A DNA stretch of 64,000 nt from Oleomonas cavernae. GTDB taxonomy: Bacteria > Pseudomonadota > Alphaproteobacteria > Zavarziniales > Zavarziniaceae. The position numbers and the translations under genes are program-made. Below, piece by piece: positions 28,434 through 36,838 of the stretch (within the stretch, counting starts at the first letter, position 1; each line of letters starts with the position of its first letter). The notes below the pieces were generated by a model. The model was not told the origin of the DNA. It saw nothing but the letters and a program-made list of their open reading frames with translations, and made no database searches. Where the stretch lies: assembly GCF_003590945.1 (NCBI RefSeq), contig NZ_QYUK01000008.1, forward strand, positions 186,001-250,000, written 5' to 3'.

Positions 28434-28655
28434 TCAGCCGGCGCTGGGCGTACCGCGGCTGGGCCGCGACGCCGCGGCGGCTTCCCGGCGGGCGACGGTT
28501 TCGCTGCGGCGGGCTTCGGCCGCGGCCTTGCGGGCGTCGGCGGCCTGGCTGCGCTGGGCGGCCGAGGTGGTGCGCTTCTCCGCCGAGGCGGACTTGCGGG
28601 CTGCGGCCGCCTGGGCGCGTTCTTCCTTGCTGACCACGGGCTTCTTTTCGCTCAT
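28434..28655 (-). CDS. Small Ala/Arg-rich helical protein
   Basis: 73 residues starting MSEKKPVVSKEERAQAAAAR; AAGGA lies nine bases upstream of the ATG. The protein is nearly all Ala, Arg, Ser, Glu and Lys, with repeating A-A-x-x-R spacing (SAAQRSQAADARKAAAEARR), predicted as one long basic helix. No hydrophobic anchor. Composition and repeats resemble the C-terminal tails of the GSCFA and pyruvyltransferase proteins nearby. The downstream terminator supports a real gene. Function unknown; binding to an acidic polysaccharide or scaffolding is speculation. Confidence 0.6.
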   Translation of the reverse strand: MSEKKPVVSKEERAQAAAARKSASAEKRTTSAAQRSQAADARKAAAEARRSETVARREAAAASRPSRGTPSAG

Positions 28656-28754
28656 CTTGGAAAATCCTTTCTCATTGACTTGTGCCGGCATCGACCCGCA
28701 GGGGAGACCCATGGGTCCCCGGCCTGCAGCCCCCGCCGCCGGCGGTTAAAGCGG

Positions 28755-29147
28755 TTACTGTTCGCCGCCGGTCCTCGTCTGCCGACGCTCCGCCACCGCG
28801 GACCGCCGTTCGATCGCCGCCTGTTCGCGACGCTGAACCGATTGGCTGCGCCGGGCATGGGCGGCGGCCTGACGACCTTCGGCCGCCTGTTCACGACGGG
28901 CGATCGCCGCCGCGCGGCGGTCAACGGCCGCCGGCTTGGCCGCGGCGGGGGCTTCCGCGGCGGGGACTTCCGCCACGACAGGCGCCACCGCCACGGTTTC
29001 CTCGACGACGGGCTCGGCAACCGGGGCTGCCTCGACGGCGGCCGCGGCGACGGGTTCCGCCGCCTTGGCCGTCGACGCCTTGCCCTTGCCCTTCGTGGAA
29101 CCCGACTTGCTTCCGGACTTCAACAAACCACCAAACAATTTGGACAT
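28755..29147 (-). CDS. Small Ala/Val/Arg-rich protein with basic helical tail
   Basis: 130 residues. A short amphipathic start (MSKLFGGLLKSGSKSGSTKG) is followed by a Val/Ala/Pro/Glu-rich middle (~30-75) and an Arg/Ala/Gln tail with units like RREQAA repeated (ARREQAAEGRQ, QRREQAAIERR). It lies 33 bases after the GSCFA gene at 29181 and upstream of the 28434 gene, probably one operon. The pattern is like the 28434 product and the GSCFA tails. No family recognised. Confidence 0.6.
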   Translation of the reverse strand: MSKLFGGLLKSGSKSGSTKGKGKASTAKAAEPVAAAAVEAAPVAEPVVEETVAVAPVVAEVPAAEAPAAAKPAAVDRRAAAIARREQAAEGRQAAAHARRSQSVQRREQAAIERRSAVAERRQTRTGGEQ

Positions 29148-29180
29148 GTCACCATCCGTCTTCAGGGAGTTGCGCCGGCC

Positions 29181-30485
29181 TCAACCGGCCTTGCGTTCGG
29201 CGATCGTCTTCAGGCGCCGTTCTTCACGCCGCTCCGACAAGGCCTTGGCCCGCTTCTCGGCCTTTTCGGCCGCGCGCTGCTCGGGCGTCAGGCCGTCGTC
29301 CTTGGGCGCCTTGCCCAGGGCCTTCAGCTTGGCCGCGCGAGCCTCCGCCCTGGCGATTTCCTCGACGCTCTTGGAACCGACACGAACCTTGGCCATCTTC
29401 TCGCCGCGGATCCGCTTCAGCGCCACCGACCGATCCTGGCCACCCAGTTCGCGGTCCAGGGCCAGGGCCTCGGCGAAGGTCTTCTCGATGTCCTCGTCGG
29501 TCAGGCCGGTCTTGCAGAAGTAGCGCTCGAACGCCTTCATGTTCAGGTCCAGCACATGCGGGTGGGCATGGCGGCCGTCCGAACCGAACTGGTTCTTGAA
29601 GGCGTTCAGCACGATTTCATAGGACGGGAAGTAGAACAGCTTCGGGTCCTGGGGCTTGTTCTCGCGGTAGAGCTGGTCCAGCGCCGAGCGCAGGATCGCC
29701 TTCGACACCGCATTGGCGGTGATGCACGAGACATCGCGGAAGGTCGCGGCCAGCGGGATCGGCGACAGGGTGAAGACCACCGGGGTGCCGGGCTTGTGCT
29801 TGCGGATCAGGCCATAGATCGCCCGCAGGTTGGTCAGGCTTTCCTCGTGGGTGGCGACGCGGAACTTGTGCCGGGCGGGGTCGAACTTGTCGAACGGCAC
29901 CGCGCGCCAGAACACTTCGCCGGTCGGCTCGTCGTACCAGACTTCCGACAGGCCGAGCGTGATGATGAACAGGTCGGCGCTGTCGAACAGCTCCTTGGTG
30001 CGGATCCGCACCTGCTCGTCATAGCCGAATTCCTCGGCCTTGTAGCCGTGCCACAGGTCGACCGACGGGGTGTGGTTCTCCCACGCCCATTCGAACTGCT
30101 GGCGGATCGCGTGGGTGTTCACGATGCCGTCGCCCAGGCGGGACACGTAGGCGACGTTGTCCTTCTTGGTCGCGACGTTGTAGCCGATGCCGTTCAGGTA
30201 GTTGCTGATGTTGGAGGCAAAGCAACTGCCGAAGGCGATGATGTTGGTGTCCTGGTCGATGAACGGCTCGGCCGGCATCCAGCCTTTCAGGAAGTACTTG
30301 GCGACGGCATCGGGCCGCTCGAGCATGTCGAGGGTCGGACCGTAGTTGGTGTTCTCGCCGCGGTAGAAGCTGTAGCCGAACGACATCTTCTTGCCGTCGA
30401 CCACTGCCTCGATCGTCCGATTGACCACCTGAGTTCCGCCGGCTTCAGGCTCGTCAGTTGTTTTGGTCACAGTTTCCGCGCTCAT
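29181..30485 (-). CDS. GSCFA-domain protein
   Basis: 434 residues; ATG at 30485 with GGAGG nine bases upstream. Single GSCFA domain: AVVDGKKMSFGYSFYRGEN, then FGSCFASNISNYLNGIGYN (GSCFA 86-90), GLSEVWYDEPTGEVFW, LSPIPLAATF and FYFPSYEIVLNAF. It is very similar to the second domain of the protein at 21361. The family is SGNH-like and often found with polysaccharide genes; hydrolase or acyltransferase activity is inferred. The C-terminal ~100 residues are a charged Ala/Lys/Arg/Glu helix (AEKAEKRAKALSERREERRL). First gene of a likely three-gene operon with two small basic proteins. Confidence 0.87.
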   Translation of the reverse strand: MSAETVTKTTDEPEAGGTQVVNRTIEAVVDGKKMSFGYSFYRGENTNYGPTLDMLERPDAVAKYFLKGWMPAEPFIDQDTNIIAFGSCFASNISNYLNGIGYNVATKKDNVAYVSRLGDGIVNTHAIRQQFEWAWENHTPSVDLWHGYKAEEFGYDEQVRIRTKELFDSADLFIITLGLSEVWYDEPTGEVFWRAVPFDKFDPARHKFRVATHEESLTNLRAIYGLIRKHKPGTPVVFTLSPIPLAATFRDVSCITANAVSKAILRSALDQLYRENKPQDPKLFYFPSYEIVLNAFKNQFGSDGRHAHPHVLDLNMKAFERYFCKTGLTDEDIEKTFAEALALDRELGGQDRSVALKRIRGEKMAKVRVGSKSVEEIARAEARAAKLKALGKAPKDDGLTPEQRAAEKAEKRAKALSERREERRLKTIAERKAG

Positions 30486-30718
30486 CAGTATAGACCTCCA
30501 AATCGGCAAATCGTCACGAGTCTTCGCGCCCGGGCTTGCGTCAGTCAATTCAAATCGTAGTCGACTTTGCCGCACCGCAGCAACATTGCCAATGCCTTAT
30601 ATCGATTGCACTTACCACCGGCATGGCACCAGTTGCTCCACAACGGTACGGCGAACGGCCGCCCTGCTGTTCACACAAACGGCTATGCTTGCCGGGGAGC
30701 GTCGAGCCGATTGCCCCG

Positions 30719-31762
30719 CTAGACGATCTCCTTCAGGCGCGCCGCGTCCTCGAGCCTGGTCACCAGGACGCCCGCCGCGCTGACCACGACGGCAAGCCCC
30801 TCGACCCCCAGGACCCGCACCGGCAGGCCATCGGTCACGATGATGCTGCCGGCCGTTTCCTTGGCCTTGGCGTCGCCGATCACGACATTGCCGGCCGCGT
30901 CCTTGGGCAGTTCGACCTGCGCGCTGCGCCAGTTGCCGACGTCGGACCAGCCACAGGCCACCGGGACCGTCGCGACCCCGCTGGCATGCTCGAACAGGGC
31001 ATAGTCGATCGATTTCTTCTCGGCCTGGCCGAAGGCCTCAGCATCCAGGTGCCAGGCGCCGCCGATCTCGACGGCGCGGGTCGTGGCCAGGCGGGCGGCG
31101 TCCAGAATGGCCTTCATGTGGATTTCCGCCTGGGCCAGGAAACCGGCCGCGGTGAACACGAACATGCCGCTGTTCCAGTCGAACCGGCCCGACGCGATAT
31201 AGCCCGCGGCAACCGCCGCCTCGGGTTTCTCGTGGAAACTCGCGACCTCGAAGGCGCCGGGATGGGCGGCGATCGGCGCGGCGCGCTCGACATAGCCGAA
31301 TTCGGTCGCCGGGCGGTCCGGGGTGATGCCGAAGGTGACCAGGCGGCCCTCGCGCGCCAGGATCGCCGCCAGGTCCAGGGCGTGGCGGAAGGCCGCTTCG
31401 TCGCCGATCAACTGGTCGGAGGGGAAAATGCCAATCGGCACGTCGGCGCCGTGGCGCCGGGCCACCCAGGCCGCGGCGACGGCGATCGCGGCGGCCGAGT
31501 CACGCCGCTCGGGCTCGAGCAGGATGGTCGCCTCGCCCGCGCCGATCTCGGCCAGCTGGCGGCGGATTTCCGCCTCGTGAACCTTGTTGCAGATGATCAG
31601 CGCCGGGGCAGCGCCCCTGCCCGACAGGCGCGCGATGGTGATCTGAAACAGGCTCTTGCCTTGCCACAACCGTAAAAACTGCTTCGGGTTGGCGTCGGTC
31701 GACAGGGGCCAGAAACGCGTCCCCGAGCCGCCGCACAGCACAACCGGTACCAAACTCGTCAT
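30719..31762 (-). CDS. manC: Mannose-1-phosphate guanylyltransferase-like nucleotidyltransferase
   Basis: 347 residues. N-terminal nucleotidyltransferase motif VVLCGGSGTRFWPLSTDANP, then KQFLRL, FPSDQLI, FHEKPEAAVAAGYIASG and WNSGMFVF, all as in mannose-1-phosphate guanylyltransferases that make GDP-mannose. Bifunctional ManC/AlgA proteins add a C-terminal phosphomannose isomerase cupin; here the protein ends after the nucleotidyltransferase/beta-helix part, and a cupin of that type is encoded separately and divergently at 32247. Supplies a sugar nucleotide for the capsule. GDP-mannose is the best guess, but another hexose-1-phosphate cannot be excluded. Confidence 0.85.
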   Translation of the reverse strand: MTSLVPVVLCGGSGTRFWPLSTDANPKQFLRLWQGKSLFQITIARLSGRGAAPALIICNKVHEAEIRRQLAEIGAGEATILLEPERRDSAAAIAVAAAWVARRHGADVPIGIFPSDQLIGDEAAFRHALDLAAILAREGRLVTFGITPDRPATEFGYVERAAPIAAHPGAFEVASFHEKPEAAVAAGYIASGRFDWNSGMFVFTAAGFLAQAEIHMKAILDAARLATTRAVEIGGAWHLDAEAFGQAEKKSIDYALFEHASGVATVPVACGWSDVGNWRSAQVELPKDAAGNVVIGDAKAKETAGSIIVTDGLPVRVLGVEGLAVVVSAAGVLVTRLEDAARLKEIV

Positions 31763-31920
31763 TCCGCCCCCCGCATGCCGACGTCTCCCTAACTAAAGTG
31801 CCCGACCGGAGACGTCCACCCTCTTGCGCGGCACCGGACGAATTGCCGTGCCGCAACATGGAATGGATCTCTAGGGCATCCGGTTCCCGCCCGAAGATGA
31901 TGAAGGTCACATTTGCGGCA

Positions 31921-31940
31921 TTTTAATGTTGCACTGCCAT
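31921..31940 (-). promoter_or_regulatory. Shared TGCA-centred motif, copy 2
   Basis: On the minus strand ATGGCAGTGCAACATTAAAA, upstream of the manC-like gene. It differs from copy 1 by one base over the first 14 positions (and again at position 15). The TTAAAAT at its end may be part of a -10 element. Confidence 0.45.
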
Positions 31941-32185
31941 GGCACGCCCCACGCCAAAAGCCAGGCGGGCCGCTGCTGGAGGCGCCCAAGTCGCCCTCGA
32001 CCCGGGATCAATCTCTCCGGGCAGCAAGGCTCCGCTTTTCATTTATCGAATGTATATTATCGCTTTGTTCCCGTTATATGACTGAAATGCAGCAAAAACG
32101 ACTGACGATTTATCCGGTTGCATGGACCAAACGTGACGCTTATCACTTTGCTTGGCCTTCGGTGCGATAGGGCGGGACGCGGTTC

Positions 32186-32215
32186 TTGACAGGGCCGTTT
32201 GTTGCACTGCAATGT
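32186..32215 (+). promoter_or_regulatory. Candidate promoter of the cupin gene
   Basis: TTGACA at 32186-32191 and CAATGT at 32210-32215 with an 18-base spacer, about 30 bases before the cupin ATG. The shared motif overlaps the spacer and -10. Confidence 0.4.
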
Positions 32216-32217
32216 AG
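32200..32217 (-). promoter_or_regulatory. Shared TGCA-centred motif, copy 3
   Basis: On the minus strand ACATTGCAGTGCAACA; its core TTGCAGTGCAA is a perfect 11-base palindrome. It overlaps the candidate cupin promoter, a position suited to a repressor site. Confidence 0.45.
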
Positions 32218-32246
32218 CCAACAGACATTACTGAAGAGGGGCGGAC

Positions 32247-32663
32247 ATGGACGCTGGTATCGAGCGTGCCGAACGTCAGCAGCCAGTCAGGTTGCGCCAA
32301 AGCACCACCGCGAAGTATCGCGTTGGCGACAGCGACAAGCGGCCCTGGGGGGACTGGGCCGTTCTAGATGTCGGCAATGGTTACATCGTCAAGCGGATTC
32401 GGGTCGACCCCGGCCAACGCCTGTCGTTACAGTTCCATCATCATCGTGCGGAAGACTGGACGGTGATCAGCGGCAAGGGCATCGTCGAAATCGCCGGCAA
32501 GCCGATCGGCGTCGGCCCCGGCACCCATGTTCACATCCCGACCATGGCGACCCACCGGATTTCCAATACCGGCGACGAGGTTCTCACGTTCATCGAAATC
32601 CAGCGCGGCGAGGTGCTGGACGAAACCGACATCGTGCGGCTTTCCGACGACTACGGCCGCTGA
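32247..32663 (+). CDS. Cupin, mannose-6-phosphate isomerase type II-like
   Basis: 138-residue single cupin domain. RPWGDWAVLDVGNGYIVKRI followed by PGQRLSLQFHHHRAEDWTVI is the type II phosphomannose isomerase signature (metal-binding His cluster HHHRAEDW), and PTMATHRISNTG carries the last metal His. In most bacteria this domain is the C-terminus of ManC. Here it stands alone, divergent from the nucleotidyltransferase, and has a close paralogue at 51498. Likely converts fructose-6-P to mannose-6-P. Confidence 0.85.
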   Translation: MDAGIERAERQQPVRLRQSTTAKYRVGDSDKRPWGDWAVLDVGNGYIVKRIRVDPGQRLSLQFHHHRAEDWTVISGKGIVEIAGKPIGVGPGTHVHIPTMATHRISNTGDEVLTFIEIQRGEVLDETDIVRLSDDYGR

Positions 32664-32703
32664 GGCGGTTCGCGCCAAGACCGGTTGCGACACCCGAGAA
32701 GAA

Positions 32704-32729
32704 CGCCCGCCGATCCGGCGGGCGTTTTT
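32704..32729 (+). terminator. Rho-independent terminator of the cupin gene
   Basis: CGCCCGCCG and CGGCGGGCG around a 3-base loop, followed by TTTTT, 41 bases after the cupin stop. Confidence 0.9.
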
Positions 32730-33119
32730 GCGCCAGGCCCCCTTCCAGGGCGGCGACCGCGCCCTTTGCCCCCAAACCGGGGCAATACCCACCCTTTGGC
32801 AGTAATGAAATATTATCAAACCCGCTGGATAGTTCAGGCTGTCGGTCACTCGAGGTTATTGCGTCGCTCATGACGGCTCCCCCCGGCGGTCACTAGAGGT
32901 TTACGGTTAGATGCGCTCCCCTTCTTCAAGGTTTCGCAGCAGCGGTGCCAGTCTCGGCACCACTTGGTTCCATGATTGCGCCATGAACGGGCCGACGGAC
33001 ACCCTTCAGGGCGAGCTTTGCAGCGACTGCGGCGCCGTTGAACGAGTCAGCCGGGCAGTGCTGCGGGCACGTCTCCAATGCCTCGAAGGCAGCGCCCCCG
33101 CCCGCACCTGAGCCGCCGG
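32730..33119. other. Gene-free interval
   Basis: No frame here has family-like sequence. A 66-codon frame at 32911-33111 has no convincing ribosome site. I see nothing else in it. Confidence 0.5.
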
Positions 33120-35222
33120 CTAGCGGCGAGCCGACAGCGACTGCAACAGGGCGCCGGCCAGGCGCAGACCGCGCAGGCCGCGCTGACGCAGGCTTCTGGT
33201 CCCCCGCGGGGTACCACCCGACAGCAAGTTCACCACATGCCAGACATCGCACGGCAGGCCGCTCTGCGGGTCGGCGTAGCGGGGATAGCCGATCAGCGCA
33301 CCGGCCACCAGTTCATCCAGGGTCAGGCGCCGACGCCGGCGCGGCGCTGACTGCCGGTCGGTGGTAAGGCCCCAGCCGGCATAGAACGGCAGCCCATAGG
33401 TCGTCACCGCCAGGCCGCGCACCAGCGCCTCGAAACCGACCAGCGAGGTCATGGTGTGGACCTCGTCGACCAGGTCGAACAGGCGCACCACCGAGGTATC
33501 GACGACGATCTGATCGGCCAGGGTCAGGGCAACTGCGGCCGGGATGGCCCCTTGGCGGTTGCCGGCTTCGACATCGGGATGCGGCTTGTAGACGATCCAG
33601 GCGTCGGGACAAGCGGCCCGCACCGCCTCGAGCAGGCCCCGGTTGCCGCCGACCCCGGGGGCACCCAGCCGCACCGAAGCGTCGTCTTCGACCTGGCCCG
33701 GCACCAGGATGCGCCGGCGCCCGGCCGCGCCATCGACGACGACGTCCTGTGCCCGCCCGACATTGTATTTGGTCAGGCCGCGCTCGACGATGGTCCGGCG
33801 CAACCGTGCCGCCTCGGCCAGCAGGCCGGCGTCGAAGCCGCCGGCCTCGAGCAGGGTTTCCAACTCGCTGGGCCCGGTCGGGTCGAAATAGATGCCCTCG
33901 CGGTCGACCACCAGCGAAGCGGCCGCGACGTGATCCGAACCCAGCCCGACCGAGCGCAGGAAGCCATCCTCGATCCGCCACAGCGGCACCCCCGCGGCCG
34001 CGCAGGCCGCCGCCAGGTCCGCCGGGGCCCGCGCCGCCCAGACGGCGATTCGGCCGCCTTCCCGCCGGGCCCGCCGGACCGCCTTGGCGGTGTGATTGAC
34101 GAAGGCGACCCTGCCCCAGCGGCTGGCGAGGAACCGGCGCGTGCGCTCGTGCTTCCAGGGCCGCAGCCCCACCACCACGGTATGGCCGGCGAATTCCCGG
34201 TCCATGTGCTTCACCCGCGCGATGTAGCGGGCGACGTCGAGCGCGCTTCCAGGCCTGCCGGTCAGCGGGTCGATGTAACGGCAGGCACCCACATAGGCCG
34301 CGGCCACCACCGCTTCCAGGCTGGGCCGCGCGGTGCGCCGGGCCACGGCCTGGCGGTCGTCGGTCAGGCCCCAGCCGGCATAGAACGGCAGACCGAAGCA
34401 GACGACCGGCACCCCCTGGATCAGCGCCTCGAACCCGGCCAGGCTGGTCGCGACATAGACCCGGGCCGCCCGCCTGGCCAGCGACGGCCAGGAGATTTCC
34501 CGCGCCTCCAGCGCGATGCCCTGCTGCCGCGCACTGTCCAGCAGGAAGCCCTGCCGGCGCCCGGCCAGCACGTCGGGATGAATCTTGACCCGGATGTCGG
34601 CGCCGGGATTTTCCGCGCGGGCCGCCGCCAGCATCGCCTCGAATGTCGCGGCATCGACCCCGCCGCCGGCGATCGAGGCATCGCCCACGGTCTGGTCGAC
34701 CACGAGGACCAGGGGCCGGTCGCGGCCGGTGGGGTCGGCGTCGTCCAGGTCGGGGGCGTCGTTGTATTTGCCGATCGCGTGGCGGCGCATCAGGTCGAGC
34801 AATTGGCCCGCCATCGCCAGGTCCGCCGCCGGGATGGCGTGCCAGTTCTGGAGTGCGGCCTCGATGTCGGACCGGGCCTGGGCCTCGTAGTGAACGCCGC
34901 GGCTGTCCAGGACGATCGACAGGGGCGGCGTGCCCGCGACGCCCAGGCCCACCGACCGCAGAAAGCCGTCCTCGGCGGTGACGAAGGGCAGCCCCCATCG
35001 CTCGGCCAGGCGGCGGGCACGCTGCGCCGGCGCCTTGCGGCCCCAGCCGACGATGGCTGTCACACGGGGCGGGGGACGGACCAGGCCGCTGAGCCAGACC
35101 GGCGTCCCCAGGGAGCCGAGCAGCGACCGCAGGTGCGGCACCCGCCACCACATGCCGAGCGACAGAACCCCCACCCGCCGTGCCGGCGCCCCTGGTTGGG
35201 CGGTATCGCCGCCTGCCGCCAT
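33120..35222 (-). CDS. kpsC: Capsule polysaccharide biosynthesis protein KpsC
   Basis: 700 residues; ATG at 35222 with AGAGAGG upstream. Two tandem homologous glycosyltransferase halves (~10-335 and ~345-690). Each contains EDGFLRSVGLG, a YKPHPDV or KIHPDVLAG motif, a TSL-GFEAL segment and GLPFYAGWGLT-DRQ. This is the plan of KpsC, which has two beta-Kdo transferase domains that extend the Kdo linker on phosphatidylglycerol. Divergent from kpsS. The linker substrate CMP-Kdo would come from kdsA/kdsB at 49.6-51.3 kb. Confidence 0.93.
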   Translation of the reverse strand: MAAGGDTAQPGAPARRVGVLSLGMWWRVPHLRSLLGSLGTPVWLSGLVRPPPRVTAIVGWGRKAPAQRARRLAERWGLPFVTAEDGFLRSVGLGVAGTPPLSIVLDSRGVHYEAQARSDIEAALQNWHAIPAADLAMAGQLLDLMRRHAIGKYNDAPDLDDADPTGRDRPLVLVVDQTVGDASIAGGGVDAATFEAMLAAARAENPGADIRVKIHPDVLAGRRQGFLLDSARQQGIALEAREISWPSLARRAARVYVATSLAGFEALIQGVPVVCFGLPFYAGWGLTDDRQAVARRTARPSLEAVVAAAYVGACRYIDPLTGRPGSALDVARYIARVKHMDREFAGHTVVVGLRPWKHERTRRFLASRWGRVAFVNHTAKAVRRARREGGRIAVWAARAPADLAAACAAAGVPLWRIEDGFLRSVGLGSDHVAAASLVVDREGIYFDPTGPSELETLLEAGGFDAGLLAEAARLRRTIVERGLTKYNVGRAQDVVVDGAAGRRRILVPGQVEDDASVRLGAPGVGGNRGLLEAVRAACPDAWIVYKPHPDVEAGNRQGAIPAAVALTLADQIVVDTSVVRLFDLVDEVHTMTSLVGFEALVRGLAVTTYGLPFYAGWGLTTDRQSAPRRRRRLTLDELVAGALIGYPRYADPQSGLPCDVWHVVNLLSGGTPRGTRSLRQRGLRGLRLAGALLQSLSARR

Positions 35223-35500
35223 GTGGCGAGAACCTCTCTGAACCCGTTGCTGCGAAAGCGTTGAAAACTGGTGCCGGAACGATGGAACCGGCGGCCTCGA
35301 TCGGTGTTGGTGTCGACGGGGTTCTCGCATGGCTGGCTGCTGATCGACAAGATGTTTCCCGGTCTTGCCCGGCTAAGCTCTTGCCTTGTCGAGCTATTTG
35401 TGATGTCCAGAGTGATCATGTGGATCGTGCTGCCGCCTGCCATGGATTGTTGTGCCGCTGACGCTTCGGCGAATGTCGGCCCGTGTGGGTGCCAGTTTTG
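35223..35500. promoter_or_regulatory. Divergent kpsC-kpsS promoter region
   Basis: 278 bases between the divergent kpsC and kpsS genes; no gene and no clearly matching promoter pair recognised. Confidence 0.4.
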
Positions 35501-36838
35501 ATGGGTGTTCCGTTACCCGCCACCGTTTCGCCGATCGACGGCGATCGCCCTGCCCGGGCGCGCTGCTTCCTGTTCCTGCAAGGGCCGATCGGCCCGTTCT
35601 TTCGCCGCTTGGGCTTGGCTCTGGCCGCCCGGGGCCACAGGATCGTGCGAGTCAACTTCAACGGCGGCGACACCTACGATTGGCCGTGGCCGTCGGCCCG
35701 CCTGTTTCGTGGTGCGAACGACGAATTCCCCGCCTGGGTCGGCGCCCTGGCCAAGGCGCACGACGTCACCGATCTGGTCCTGCTGGGCGACTGCCGCCCC
35801 CTGCATGTCGCCGCCGTCGAGACCCTGAAGCAGTGGCGGCCGGCCCTGCTCGTCCATGTCTTCGAGGAAGGTTATCTGCGGCCGGACAACATCACGCTGG
35901 AACTGGACGGGGTGAATGCCCGGTCCAGCCTGCCGCGCGATCCCGCCGCCATCCTGGAATCGCCCGAGGCGGCGGCGGATTTGATTCTTTCCCACCCGGT
36001 GAGGCCGCAAAACATCGTGATGGGCCGGCGCACGCTGGCCTCCTACAGTTGGCTGTTCCTGCTGGGGTGGCTGTTTCAGCGCTACCGGCACCACCGGGAA
36101 AACGGGCCGGCGTTCGAACTCTGGACCTGGTTCAAGCGGCTGGCCGGCCGGCCCGCGCGCCTGGCCGAGGTCGCCCGGCGGGAGAAGCAGCTCCTGGCCA
36201 GCGGCGCGCCCTACTACCTCGCGCTGATGCAGCTCAATACCGACAAGCAGTTGCTGTTCCATTCGCCCTTCAAGTCGATTCACGAATTCCTGATCCAGAC
36301 CGTGCAGTCCTTTGCCGTTCATGCCCCCAAGGACACGCTCCTGGTGGTCAAGGGCCACCCGCTCGACAACGGGCAGACGCCGCATGACCGGCAGTTGAAC
36401 GAATTGGCGGCGCATTGGGGCGTTGCCGAGCGGATCGTCTATCTCGACGGCGGCAACCTCAGCGAGCTTCTGGGCGCCTGCCGCGGCGCGATCACGATCA
36501 ATTCGACCGCCGGCATCTCGGCCCTGCACCGGTCGCTGCCGCTGGTCGTGCTGGGGCGCGCCATCTACGACCTGCCGGGGCTCACGCACCGGCGCGGCCT
36601 GGACAGTTTCTGGACCGATCCCGATCTGCCGCAGCGCGACCTCTACCTGGCCTGGCGCCAGGTCGTCGCCGCGCGCACCCAGGTCAACGGCGGCTTCTAC
36701 ACCAATCAGGGCATGGCCCTGGCCATGCCCAAGGTGATCGAACGGCTGGAGGCGGCCCCCGCCGCCGCGGCGTTGCTCGCGGCGCCGGGCACGGAGGCCT
36801 CGTACGAGGCGCCGGCCCAGGCGCTCGCCGGCTCCTGA
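35501..36838 (+). CDS. kpsS: Capsule polysaccharide biosynthesis protein KpsS
   Basis: About 445 residues from the ATG at 35501 (a GTG at 35483 is also possible). CFLFLQGPIGPFFRRLG, then VNFNGGDTYDW, VFEEGYLRPDNITLE, VVKGHPLDN and TINSTAGISALHR are all KpsS-type motifs. KpsS adds the first beta-Kdo to phosphatidylglycerol, which KpsC extends. The stop codon abuts the stop of the convergent pyruvyltransferase gene with no base between. Confidence 0.92.
   Translation: MGVPLPATVSPIDGDRPARARCFLFLQGPIGPFFRRLGLALAARGHRIVRVNFNGGDTYDWPWPSARLFRGANDEFPAWVGALAKAHDVTDLVLLGDCRPLHVAAVETLKQWRPALLVHVFEEGYLRPDNITLELDGVNARSSLPRDPAAILESPEAAADLILSHPVRPQNIVMGRRTLASYSWLFLLGWLFQRYRHHRENGPAFELWTWFKRLAGRPARLAEVARREKQLLASGAPYYLALMQLNTDKQLLFHSPFKSIHEFLIQTVQSFAVHAPKDTLLVVKGHPLDNGQTPHDRQLNELAAHWGVAERIVYLDGGNLSELLGACRGAITINSTAGISALHRSLPLVVLGRAIYDLPGLTHRRGLDSFWTDPDLPQRDLYLAWRQVVAARTQVNGGFYTNQGMALAMPKVIERLEAAPAAAALLAAPGTEASYEAPAQALAGS

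Larger units (their letters stand above)
31763..32246. other. Divergent control region between manC-like and cupin genes
   Basis: 484 bases without a supported gene. It contains an AT-rich block around 32040-32110, two copies of the shared TGCA-centred motif (31921-31940 and 32200-32217) and a candidate promoter for the cupin gene. Confidence 0.6.

Noticed and set aside
32911-33111. 66-codon frame as a small Cys-containing protein.
   Set aside because: No ribosome site, no family resemblance, and the amino acid composition looks random.
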